Shown here one piece after another: positions 33,948 through 42,238 of a stretch of 64,000 nucleotides of DNA. The first letter of the stretch is position 1. Each line of letters starts with the position of its first letter. Below the pieces are notes generated by a model, which was given only the letters and a program-made list of their open reading frames with translations, had not been told where the DNA came from and made no database searches. The position numbers and the translations under genes were made by a program. Location of the stretch: the NCBI RefSeq assembly GCF_028689845.1, contig NZ_JAQVCH010000013.1, positions 1-64,000 of the forward strand, in the 5' to 3' direction. This DNA comes from Flavobacterium sp. (lineage in GTDB: Bacteria > Bacteroidota > Bacteroidia > Flavobacteriales > Flavobacteriaceae).

Positions 33948-35000
33948 CTAATTGATAATTACTTTTTTAGTAATCGATTGATTTTCAGCCGTAATCTTTA
34001 CGAAAAAGAAGCCAGAAGGCAAATTCTCAATCGTATAGGTCTTGTTTTGACGTGTCGGTTTTTGAATGTATTGCATTACCTGTCCGTTTACGTTGATTAA
34101 CTGGATTTCTTCAATTTCCGTTTCAGAATCAATGTTGATCCGTCTGTCATTAGATGGATTTGGATAAATACTAAAGGTTGAAGCATAAATTGGCATAGTA
34201 GATAACGTTCCCCAAATATCTTGAGCGGCAACGCCTCCCCAAATTTTTGTAGCTAAATAAGGATTATCTATAAACGGATTACGATTGCCTTGGCCATAGG
34301 TATTATTGACATTTGATAAATAGGTATTGCGATTCACTTCGTATTGGGTAACAGGATCTTCTGCATTCCAATTTAAAAATAAATCAATCATTCCGTCGCC
34401 TGTTCCAGAAGTAGAACCGACTCCAATATTAGAAGGCAAACATTGATCGCCATAATGCACATACATATACATAATAATACGAGCCACATCGCCTTTCCAT
34501 TCGTCTCCTGGATACCAATTTGCTCCAACTGTTCCAGAATTACCAGAACCTGATGCAAATTTTCGATTACCTCGTGTTCCATTTCGTTGCACATCACAAG
34601 CTCTTAACATGTGAGCATCGGCTCCAGGGCCTGTTTGTCCTAAATCAGGATTGGCAACAGATTGAGCATAAACATGTTCTCTATTCCATTCGCCGTTACT
34701 ACCGCCGTTATTGTTTTTTGGTCGACTTCTATCATTTGTAACATCACTATCTGAACCATTTTCCCAACCATAAACCAACAACACATTCGCAGTGTTAGAA
34801 GGGTCTAAGTCAACAATTTTTAAGGCATTCCAAACTTGTGAGTACGTAAGATCTCTGTCGTGTGTCGTGGAAATAAGTTGACCTAATTGCATTTTTAAAG
34901 CTTGACCTTCTAGGGTTAAGTTGATATTATTATAATATGCTTGTTGTGCAAAACCCCAAGAAGCAACTAATACTAAAAGTAAAGAGTAGAATTTTTTCAT
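33948..35000 (-). CDS. Secreted endonuclease I family nuclease with T9SS domain (copy 2)
   Basis: A 350-residue paralogue of the gene behind it. Signal peptide 'MKKFYSLLLVLVASWGFAQ'. Catalytic block 'WNREHVYAQSVANPDLGQTGPGADAHMLRACDVQRNGTRGNRKF', then 'EWKGDVARIIMYMYVHYGDQC' and 'GQGNRNPFIDNPYLATKIWG'. The T9SS tail is almost the same as in copy 1, whereas the catalytic halves differ more, so substrate preference may have diverged. It starts 4 bases behind an RsmB-like gene and is probably read through from it. Confidence 0.9.
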   Translation of the reverse strand: MKKFYSLLLVLVASWGFAQQAYYNNINLTLEGQALKMQLGQLISTTHDRDLTYSQVWNALKIVDLDPSNTANVLLVYGWENGSDSDVTNDRSRPKNNNGGSNGEWNREHVYAQSVANPDLGQTGPGADAHMLRACDVQRNGTRGNRKFASGSGNSGTVGANWYPGDEWKGDVARIIMYMYVHYGDQCLPSNIGVGSTSGTGDGMIDLFLNWNAEDPVTQYEVNRNTYLSNVNNTYGQGNRNPFIDNPYLATKIWGGVAAQDIWGTLSTMPIYASTFSIYPNPSNDRRINIDSETEIEEIQLINVNGQVMQYIQKPTRQNKTYTIENLPSGFFFVKITAENQSITKKVIIN

Positions 35001-35004
35001 GTGT

Positions 35005-36222
35005 TTAACTATTTTTTCGTTCTAACATGGCCATATAAAACCCGTCAAAACCAGATTCTGAAGCTAATATTTTTTTATCTTCTACAAAAATGAAGTTTTT
35101 ACCGTTTTCTGTGGCTAAGAATTTTTGTATTTGTTCTTGATTTTCTGAAGGTAAAATAGAGCAAGTAGCATAAACCAACTTTCCGCCTGGTTTTACTATT
35201 TTAGAATAATTTTCTAAAACTTCTTGTTGTACTTTTCGGATGTTGTCAATGAATTCAGGTTGTAATTTCCATTTGCTATCCGGATTTCGTTTTAAAACGC
35301 CCAAACCACTACACGGAGCATCAATTAAAACACGGTCGGCTTTTTCATATAGTTTTTTGATGACTTTCGTCGAATCGATAATGCGGTATTCAATATTGAA
35401 AGCTCCATTGCGTTTGGCACGTAATTTCAATTGTTTTAGTTTGCTTTCATACAAATCCATTGCAATGAGTAAGCCTTTATTTTCCATCAAAGAAGCCATG
35501 TGTAAGGTTTTTCCACCGGCACCAGCACAAGTGTCAACGACTTTCATTCCAGGTTTAACGTCTAGAAAAGCAGCAACTAATTGTGAATTAGCATCTTGAA
35601 CTTCAAAAAATCCATCTTTAAAAGCATCGGTCATAAACACATTGGCTCTTTCTTTAAGCACTAACGCATCGGGTTGGTCTTTTAAAAATTCGGTTTCGAT
35701 GTTTAAATCCATCAAAATTGCCCGTAATTTTTGCTTTGTTGTTTTTAAGGTGTTGACTCTTAGGATAACTTGTGCTTGCTGATTTTGGGCAGCAATTTCT
35801 TTAGTCCAAAGTTCTTCGCCCAATTCTTTTACGCCCAATTCATCCATCCAATCCGGAATCGATTCACGGTATTTTCTGGTTTTAGATAATTCGTCAAAAC
35901 GGCCTTTGATTTTGCGTTGTGGCGTTCCTTCTAATTGTCGCCAATCCGGAATCGGATAACCACGAAGAACGGCCCAAACAGCAAACATTCGCCATAAATC
36001 ATCACGGTCAAATGGTTCTTTTACTTCTGCAATTTCTGCATAAAGACGTTTCCATCGAACGATTTCATAAATGGTTTCGGCTACAAATTTTCTGTCGGCA
36101 CTTCCCCAACGTTTGTCCTTTTTCAAGGCTCTAGCAACGACTTTATCGGCATATTCTCCTTCATTGAATATGGCATTCAACGAATCAATCGTGGTGTAAA
36201 CTAAATTTCGGTGTAATCTCAT
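35005..36222 (-). CDS. RsmB/NOP2-family RNA (cytosine-C5) methyltransferase
   Basis: A 405-residue rRNA m5C methyltransferase. SAM site 'VVDTCAGAGGKTLHMASLM'; the two catalytic cysteines are in 'VLIDAPCSGLGVLKRNPDSKWKL' and 'LVYATCSILPSENQEQI'. The N-terminal 150 residues are helical and lack a clear NusB-like domain, so the target may be C967 of 16S rRNA (RsmB) or another site. It is the first gene ahead of two secreted nuclease genes, an unrelated pairing. Confidence 0.88.
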   Translation of the reverse strand: MRLHRNLVYTTIDSLNAIFNEGEYADKVVARALKKDKRWGSADRKFVAETIYEIVRWKRLYAEIAEVKEPFDRDDLWRMFAVWAVLRGYPIPDWRQLEGTPQRKIKGRFDELSKTRKYRESIPDWMDELGVKELGEELWTKEIAAQNQQAQVILRVNTLKTTKQKLRAILMDLNIETEFLKDQPDALVLKERANVFMTDAFKDGFFEVQDANSQLVAAFLDVKPGMKVVDTCAGAGGKTLHMASLMENKGLLIAMDLYESKLKQLKLRAKRNGAFNIEYRIIDSTKVIKKLYEKADRVLIDAPCSGLGVLKRNPDSKWKLQPEFIDNIRKVQQEVLENYSKIVKPGGKLVYATCSILPSENQEQIQKFLATENGKNFIFVEDKKILASESGFDGFYMAMLERKNS

Positions 36223-36298
36223 TGGAATATAATAGCTTGCAAAGTTACTATTAATTTATGATTTGTAAATTATTTTACCAATATTAACGTAAAATCAA

Positions 36299-36326
36299 AA
36301 CCCAATAGTAAGGTGACTATTGGGTT
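36299..36326 (-). terminator. Terminator of pckA
   Basis: AACCCAATAGT-AAGGTG-ACTATTGGGTT, a perfect 11-bp stem. On the minus strand it is followed by TTGATTTT. Confidence 0.85.
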
Positions 36327-36358
36327 AAGACAAAATCAAATAAACTAAAAAACAGTGG

Positions 36359-37978
36359 TTATGCTAATACATTCTCTAATGTTGGTCCAGCATAAATCAG
36401 TTTTTTTCCTTCTTCGGTATTCGTATATTGCTCAAAATTCTTGATGTATCGAGCGGCTAAATCTTTCGCTTTTACTTCCCATTCCTCTTCGCTAGCATAA
36501 GTATCTCTTGGGTCTAAAATACCTTCGCTTACTTTTGGCAACGTTGTGGGTATAGTTAAATTCAAAAACGGAATATGTTTCGTTTTCATTTGATCAATTT
36601 CGCCATTAATAATCGCATCAATGATGGCTCTGGTATTTTTTAAAGAAATACGTTTTCCGGTTCCATTCCAACCCGTGTTAACTAAATAAGCTTTTGCTCC
36701 GTGTTCTTTCATTTTTCCGATTAAAGTTTTAGAATACATGGTTGGATGCAAGGTTAAAAACGCTTCCCCAAATGCTGGAGAAAAAGACGGTTGTGGTTCG
36801 GTTATGCCACGTTCTGTTCCCGCTAATTTAGAGGTGTATCCACACAAAAAGTGGTATTGAGCTTGGTCTTCATTTAAGATAGAAACAGGAGGCAACACCC
36901 CAAATGCATCTGCAGAAAGATAAATAATTTTTTTTGCATGACCAGCTTTTGATGGAAGTACAATTTTGTTAATATGATAAATTGGATAAGAAACGCGAGA
37001 GTTTTCTGTAATGGAATGATCGTTATAATCTATTTCGCCATATTCATTTACCACCACGTTTTCTAATAAGGCATCACGTTTGATGGCTCTCCAAATATCG
37101 GGTTCATTGTCTTCACTCAAATCGATTACTTTGGCATAACATCCCCCTTCATAATTAAATACGCCATTGTTATCCCATCCATGTTCATCATCTCCAATTA
37201 AATAACGTTTTGGGTCGGCAGATAAAGTTGTTTTTCCAGTTCCAGATAATCCAAAGAATACCGCCACATCGCCTTCTTCACCAACATTTGCAGAACAGTG
37301 CATCGAAGCCATTCCTTTTAACGGAAGGTAATAGTTCATCATGGCAAACATTCCTTTTTTCATTTCACCACCATACCAAGTTCCTCCAATAATTTGTATT
37401 TTTTCTGTTAAATTGAATACCACAAAGTTCTCCGAGTTTAAGCCATGTGCTTTCCAATTCGGATTGGTAATTTTTGAGCCGTTCATCACGATAAAATCAG
37501 GTTCTCCAAAGTTTTCCAATTCATAAATAGAAGGTCGAATGAACATATTGGTCACAAAATGGGCTTGCCAAGCTACTTCCATTACAAAGCGTACTTTTAA
37601 TCGGGTGTCGGCATTGGTTCCGCAAAAAGCATCTACTACATATATTTTTTTTGAAGAAGAAAGTTGTTTTAAAACCAACGATTTCAATTCACTATAAATA
37701 ACTTGAGTGGTAGGAAAGTTTACTTTATCGTCCCAGTAAATCGTATCTTTAGTCACATCATCTTTAACAATATAGCGGTCTTTTGGAGAGCGACCCGTGA
37801 AAACGCCCGTTTTTACAGCCACGGCACCGGTTTCGGTTAATGCTCCTTTTTCATAGCCAACTCGCATCGGCGAAACTTCTGCTTTAAATAATTCCTCATA
37901 AGAAGGATTATAAACCACTTCATGATAGCCCGTAATGCCTAAATCATGTAATTCTTGAATGACTTTAATGTTTTTCAT
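36359..37978 (-). CDS. pckA: Phosphoenolpyruvate carboxykinase (ATP)
   Basis: A 539-residue enzyme converting oxaloacetate and ATP to PEP and CO2, the entry to gluconeogenesis. '[19 protein letters not shown]' is the kinase-1a/P-loop, '[11 protein letters not shown]' the kinase-2 metal site, and '[14 protein letters not shown]' the substrate-binding Arg region near the N-terminus. '[19 protein letters not shown]' and '[33 protein letters not shown]'-type blocks are also present. Full length, own terminator, divergent from lpdA. Confidence 0.98.
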   Translation of the reverse strand: MKNIKVIQELHDLGITGYHEVVYNPSYEELFKAEVSPMRVGYEKGALTETGAVAVKTGVFTGRSPKDRYIVKDDVTKDTIYWDDKVNFPTTQVIYSELKSLVLKQLSSSKKIYVVDAFCGTNADTRLKVRFVMEVAWQAHFVTNMFIRPSIYELENFGEPDFIVMNGSKITNPNWKAHGLNSENFVVFNLTEKIQIIGGTWYGGEMKKGMFAMMNYYLPLKGMASMHCSANVGEEGDVAVFFGLSGTGKTTLSADPKRYLIGDDEHGWDNNGVFNYEGGCYAKVIDLSEDNEPDIWRAIKRDALLENVVVNEYGEIDYNDHSITENSRVSYPIYHINKIVLPSKAGHAKKIIYLSADAFGVLPPVSILNEDQAQYHFLCGYTSKLAGTERGITEPQPSFSPAFGEAFLTLHPTMYSKTLIGKMKEHGAKAYLVNTGWNGTGKRISLKNTRAIIDAIINGEIDQMKTKHIPFLNLTIPTTLPKVSEGILDPRDTYASEEEWEVKAKDLAARYIKNFEQYTNTEEGKKLIYAGPTLENVLA

Positions 37979-38169
37979 AGTATTGATTTTAAAGATTGGA
38001 TTTTTATTTTAGCTGTATCAAATTTCCGATTTATCAATTGAAATAAACCTGATAAATATCACCTATTTAATAAATCTACGAAAACGTTTTCATTGTTAAT
38101 TACTGAAATTCAAATAGTTGTAAGTTGCTAGAGGTCAACTCGCCTACTTCCCTAAATATTAATATGGGA

Positions 38170-38204
38170 TTGCTTTAAAGTCGCCAAAAACTTTCGTAAT
38201 TTTG
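38170..38204 (+). promoter_or_regulatory. Probable lpdA promoter (TTG ... TAATTTTG)
   Basis: TAATTTTG at 38197-38204 is a good -7 element; a TTG lies 24 bases upstream, slightly beyond the usual 17-23 spacing. The ATG is at 38242. Confidence 0.5.
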
Positions 38205-38241
38205 TACTCGTTTAACTGATTTTCAACTAAAAAAATATATT

Positions 38242-39645
38242 ATGAGTCAATTTGATGTGGCTATTATCGGATCAGGTCCAGGCGGATATGTTGCCGCTAT
38301 TCGTTGTGCCCAATTAGGTTTTAAAACAGCCATAATCGAAAAATACTCCGTCTTAGGCGGAACGTGTTTAAATGTTGGATGTATTCCTTCTAAGGCATTG
38401 CTTTCTTCTTCGCATCATTACCACGATGCAGTTGCTCATTTTGAAGAGCATGGAATTGAAGTGGGTAAAGTAAAAGTGAATTTAGAAAAAATGATCGGTC
38501 GAAAACAAGCTGTAGTTGACCAAACTACGGGTGGAATTAAGTTTTTGATGGACAAAAATAAAATCACCGTTTTTGAAGGATTAGGTTCTTTTGAAGATGC
38601 AACACATGTTAAAATTGCTAAAAACGATGGCTCATCTGAAACCATTGAAGCTAAATATACCATTATTGCAACGGGTTCAAAACCGTCTAATTTGCCATTT
38701 ATTACGTTAGATAAAGAAAGAGTAATCACGTCAACAGAAGCGTTGAAATTAAAAGAAATTCCAAAACACCTGGTCATTATTGGTGGTGGTGTAATCGGAA
38801 TTGAATTAGGTCAAGTGTATCTTCGTTTAGGAGCACAAGTTTCTGTGGTTGAATTTATGGATAGAATTATTCCAGGAATGGATGCTTCGTTGTCAAAAGA
38901 ATTAACCAAAGTGTTGAAAAAACAAGGAATGAAATTCTATACTTCACACAAAGTGAAATCGGTAAACCGTAAAGGAAAAGCCGTTACTGTGGAAGCGGAA
39001 ACGCCAAAAGGAGAAATTTTATCCTTAGAAGGCGATTATTGTTTGGTTTCTGTGGGAAGACGTCCGTATACAGATGGACTGAATGCCGATAAAGCAGGGG
39101 TGAAGGTGACCGAAAGAGGTCAGATTGAAGTGAATGATCATTTGCAAACCACTGCTTCTAACATTTATGCCATTGGCGATGTAGTTCGCGGAGCCATGTT
39201 AGCTCACAAAGCCGAAGAAGAAGGAGTGGTGGTTGCTGAAATCTTAGCGGGACAAAAGCCGCACATTGATTATAACTTAATTCCGGGAGTGGTTTATACC
39301 TGGCCAGAAGTTTCTGCCGTTGGAAAAACAGAAGAGCAATTAAAAGAAGAAGGTGTTGCTTTTAAATCAGGAAGTTTCCCATTCAAAGCATTAGGAAGAG
39401 CAAGAGCGAGTGGCGATACTGACGGATTTGTAAAAATCTTAGCCGATGCCAAAACCGATGAGGTTTTAGGCGTTCACATGATTGGTCCTCGTTGTGCCGA
39501 CTTAATTGCCGAAGCAGTCACTGCGATGGAATTTAGAGCCAGTGCCGAAGATATTTCACGAATGAGTCATGCGCATCCAACCTTTGCAGAAGCCGTAAAA
39601 GAAGCGGCTTTGGCAGCAACAGAAAACAGAGCGTTGCATGTGTAG
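38242..39645 (+). CDS. lpdA: Dihydrolipoyl dehydrogenase (E3)
   Basis: A 467-residue FAD disulfide oxidoreductase that reoxidises dihydrolipoamide of 2-oxoacid dehydrogenase and glycine cleavage complexes. FAD motif 'VAIIGSGPGGYVAAIRCAQLG', redox-active disulfide 'GGTCLNVGCIPSKALL', NAD motif 'LVIIGGGVIGIELGQVYLRLG', 'IYAIGDV', and the C-terminal His-Glu pair in 'SHAHPTFAEAVKEAAL'. No E1 or E2 genes lie beside it, so it probably serves several complexes. It ends with a strong terminator. Confidence 0.97.
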   Translation: MSQFDVAIIGSGPGGYVAAIRCAQLGFKTAIIEKYSVLGGTCLNVGCIPSKALLSSSHHYHDAVAHFEEHGIEVGKVKVNLEKMIGRKQAVVDQTTGGIKFLMDKNKITVFEGLGSFEDATHVKIAKNDGSSETIEAKYTIIATGSKPSNLPFITLDKERVITSTEALKLKEIPKHLVIIGGGVIGIELGQVYLRLGAQVSVVEFMDRIIPGMDASLSKELTKVLKKQGMKFYTSHKVKSVNRKGKAVTVEAETPKGEILSLEGDYCLVSVGRRPYTDGLNADKAGVKVTERGQIEVNDHLQTTASNIYAIGDVVRGAMLAHKAEEEGVVVAEILAGQKPHIDYNLIPGVVYTWPEVSAVGKTEEQLKEEGVAFKSGSFPFKALGRARASGDTDGFVKILADAKTDEVLGVHMIGPRCADLIAEAVTAMEFRASAEDISRMSHAHPTFAEAVKEAALAATENRALHV

Positions 39646-39664
39646 CTATTTATAAAAACAAGAG

Positions 39665-39692
39665 AAACCGCTATTTTATTAGCGGTTTTTTT
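39665..39692 (+). terminator. Terminator of lpdA
   Basis: AAACCGCTA-TTTTAT-TAGCGGTTT followed by TTTT. Confidence 0.9.
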
Positions 39693-39800
39693 GTTTTACC
39701 CTATCATGCTTTCAAAACCTTATCTGTTTTTTAGAAATAACTTTTGATAACGTCACGTTTTGTCGTGTTGACAATCTAAATTTGAAGAAAATTACAAATT

Positions 39801-40457
39801 ATGTCGTTAGGGAATATTAAAAGTCAAGTTGAAAAGCTGCATCATCAAATTTTAGAATGTGCTCAAAATTCGAGTGAAATTAATTCATTATATAAAGGAT
39901 GTCAAATTTGGTATAGTCCAATTCTACTAAAACCAAAAGTTTTGCTCATTGGTTTTAATCCAGGTGCGGGTTATTATAATTGGGAAGGGAAAATAGTAGA
40001 ACAATTTGAGCCTTTAAACGCCTTAGAATATTATTTGACCGATCATTCATTAGCCAAACAAACTATAAAGCTTTTTCAAATCATGGAAAAAGAAGATGTA
40101 TTAAAATATCAAACGGTTAAAACTAATTTTTACTTTTTTGCAACGTCAAATGTGAGTGATTTTAATAAATTGACCAAGCTTTTACCTAAAGAATTGTCTA
40201 CACAATTATTTCATTTTGCTAGAGTTTGGATAAAGCAGCTAATAGAAACCTTAGAACCCGAATTAATTTTGTGTGAAGGAACAGTTTCCTTTGCTGAAGT
40301 TGCTGTTTTGTTTGACGATAAATTTGCTCAAGAAAGCAGTACTTACCATCAGCAATTCAAAACAGCTAAAACCATTGTTTTTAGTTATAAACGCAACCAA
40401 AGCAGTATTATTGATAAGGAGCAGGTCGCATTAATTCTTAGAAATCTTGTAAAATGA
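39801..40457 (+). CDS. Uracil-DNA glycosylase-fold protein of unknown function
   Basis: A 218-residue soluble protein. 'KPKVLLIGFNPGAGYYNWEGK' (about 49-69) resembles motif A of the UDG superfamily (G-x-N-P-G), and 'LEPELILCEGTVSFAEVAVLF' matches the strand that precedes the final active-site block. At the expected motif B position the protein reads 'TIVFSYKRNQSSI' without the His-Pro-Ser of active glycosylases, so catalysis may be lost or altered. Its stop codon overlaps the ATG of a 40-codon ORF, and a membrane-protein gene follows 9 bases after that. The call rests on a short motif and is tentative. Confidence 0.5.
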   Translation: MSLGNIKSQVEKLHHQILECAQNSSEINSLYKGCQIWYSPILLKPKVLLIGFNPGAGYYNWEGKIVEQFEPLNALEYYLTDHSLAKQTIKLFQIMEKEDVLKYQTVKTNFYFFATSNVSDFNKLTKLLPKELSTQLFHFARVWIKQLIETLEPELILCEGTVSFAEVAVLFDDKFAQESSTYHQQFKTAKTIVFSYKRNQSSIIDKEQVALILRNLVK

Positions 40458-40576
40458 AAAACATAATTTTAAACTTTTTAGAAAAATATTATCAAAAAAA
40501 CACAAAATCACGTTTGTGGTTGAATGTTTTTGTAAAGGTTTTACTATTTTTGATTATTATTATATATTTTTTTTAG
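40454..40576 (+). CDS. 40-residue single-helix membrane miniprotein
   Basis: Too short for the ORF track. The ATG overlaps the stop of the UDG-like gene (ATGA) and the TAG is 9 bases before the next start, so it fills the space between two genes exactly. The product begins 'MKNIILNFLEKYYQKNTKS' (basic, amphipathic) and ends with a hydrophobic helix 'LWLNVFVKVLLFLIIIIYFF' reaching the last residue. Translational coupling and the transmembrane composition argue for a real gene, perhaps a small membrane partner or toxin-like peptide of the downstream protein. Confidence 0.6.
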   Translation: MKNIILNFLEKYYQKNTKSRLWLNVFVKVLLFLIIIIYFF

Positions 40577-40585
40577 CAATTATTT

Positions 40586-41641
40586 ATGGAACAAAATCTA
40601 CCACAAGGCATAGAAACTATGCAACAAGCTTATGATGTTGTTGATACTTTAAGTAAAGAAACATCTGGTGTAATTCAAAAGGCATTAAGAGCACAACTTG
40701 CCGTTATTCAATTGATTCAAAAACCAATTTTAGTAAGAACATGTATAGATACGGTTTTTGAAAACTTACATCAAGGTATTGAAGAGGCAACTAATGATTC
40801 GGAGATTAAATTGATGCGGCAACAGTCAGCTCTTTTAGTTCAAAGTACATTGTTTTTTTTTCAGGCGACAATTTTAAAAAATAAAAAAGAAAATAAAGAA
40901 GAAGGCAAAGAGTTGTTTAGAATTGCAACTCAGAACGTAGCTAGTTTTTCTGTTCAAATTTCTGAAACTGTTGCGAAAGGTATGTTAATAGGTGGTACAG
41001 CATCCGCTGCGTCCTTGGCTTTAGAAGTTGGAATTCCCTTAATTAAGAATTATTTTGAGAATAAAAAAGAAATAGAAAAAAATTTACCTGAGGAAAAAAA
41101 AGAAATGTTTCATAAACGATTTGTAAATTTCGTTTATGGATATTTTGAAAACAGCAAAGAGGAAGAGGAATATTTAAAACTTTTAGATAGTGTTTTTGAT
41201 AAATTTGAACGCAACAAAATGCTTTTGGGGAAATCAATTTTACTTTCTGAATTAATTATGAATAATTATCAGGATATTATAAACTTTAAATTAAAAACAG
41301 ATATTGATTTCTTGATAAAAAAGCAAAAGGAAATAGAAAGTATTAAAAATAATATATTTCGTGGATGGTATTTATTAATATACCCGTTTATTTTATTAGC
41401 ACTTTTAATTACATACATTATTGATTATTTTGCAAAGACAACTATCATAGAATCCTATTATATTGGTTACTGGTTGCTTTTCCCTATTCCAATTTACATT
41501 TATAAATATTTCAAAAATAGCATGAAAAAGAAGAAGCTATTAAATGAAGTAAATGGGATGGAAATTGCTCTCAATGAGAAAAAAGCTTCCTTAATTCATA
41601 AATACGAAAGTATTTCGAAAACTTTGAATCCGTATTCTTAA
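40586..41641 (+). CDS. Membrane protein of unknown function, third gene of the UDG-like unit
   Basis: A 351-residue protein. The N-terminal 130 residues are helical and soluble ('GIETMQQAYDVVDTLSKETSGVIQKALRAQLAVIQLIQ'). A small-residue-rich hydrophobic stretch 'AKGMLIGGTASAASLALEVGIPLI' (about 131-154) could enter a membrane. After a charged helical segment, two clear membrane helices follow ('WYLLIYPFILLALLITYIIDYF' and 'IIESYYIGYWLLFPIPIYIYKYF', about 263-310), then a basic cytoplasmic tail. I do not recognise the family. Codon use is more AT-rich than in the flanking metabolic genes, and the unit is inserted between lpdA and an FMN reductase gene. Confidence 0.6.
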   Translation: MEQNLPQGIETMQQAYDVVDTLSKETSGVIQKALRAQLAVIQLIQKPILVRTCIDTVFENLHQGIEEATNDSEIKLMRQQSALLVQSTLFFFQATILKNKKENKEEGKELFRIATQNVASFSVQISETVAKGMLIGGTASAASLALEVGIPLIKNYFENKKEIEKNLPEEKKEMFHKRFVNFVYGYFENSKEEEEYLKLLDSVFDKFERNKMLLGKSILLSELIMNNYQDIINFKLKTDIDFLIKKQKEIESIKNNIFRGWYLLIYPFILLALLITYIIDYFAKTTIIESYYIGYWLLFPIPIYIYKYFKNSMKKKKLLNEVNGMEIALNEKKASLIHKYESISKTLNPYS

Positions 41642-41692
41642 AATTCAAATTTTATAAAAATTAAAAATCACTTACCTTTACAAAAAAAATAG

Positions 41693-42232
41693 ATGCCAAC
41701 TCTTTTAGCTTTTGCAGGAAGCAATTCTTCTACTTCAATCAATCACCAACTCGTTACTTATTTAACGACACAAGTAAAAGAAACCTCGTTTGAATTATTC
41801 AACTTATCCGACATGGATTTGATTATTTACAGCGAAGACGAAGAACGCGAAAATGGTTTTCCCTCGTCAATCAAACAAATATATAAACACATTCAAGCGT
41901 CTAAAGGACTTTTAATTTCGGTTAATGAGCACAACAGTAATCCGTCTGCATTTTTTAAAAATGTCTTAGATTGGTTATCGCGTTTGGATAGAAAATTTTT
42001 AGAAGGAAAGAAAATATTTTTGCTTAGTGCTTCAACAGGAGCTCGAGGGGCAATAGGTTCGCAAGAAGTGGTGCATCAACTTATCCTTCGATTTGCTGGG
42101 GAAGTGGTAGATACGTATGCTTTTCCGAGTTTTAAAGATAACTTTTCTGTAGAAAATCAGCAGATTAGCAATGCAGAAATCAATCAGGATATTTTATCCA
42201 AATTGGCTCAGTTTGAAAACCAATTGAAATAA
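41693..42232 (+). CDS. NADPH-dependent FMN reductase family protein
   Basis: A 179-residue flavodoxin-like reductase. 'LLAFAGSNSSTSINHQLVTYL' is the FMN phosphate loop, 'ASKGLLISVNEHNSNPSAFFKNVLDWLSR' the second FMN-contact block (usual form TPEYN.S.PG.LKNA.DW), and 'KKIFLLSASTGARGAIGSQEVV' the third. It reduces FMN or quinones with NAD(P)H. The Pro-Glu-Tyr-Asn of the family reads N-E-H-N here. It lies 6 bases ahead of pabB. Confidence 0.87.
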   Translation: MPTLLAFAGSNSSTSINHQLVTYLTTQVKETSFELFNLSDMDLIIYSEDEERENGFPSSIKQIYKHIQASKGLLISVNEHNSNPSAFFKNVLDWLSRLDRKFLEGKKIFLLSASTGARGAIGSQEVVHQLILRFAGEVVDTYAFPSFKDNFSVENQQISNAEINQDILSKLAQFENQLK

Positions 42233-42238
42233 CGTTTG

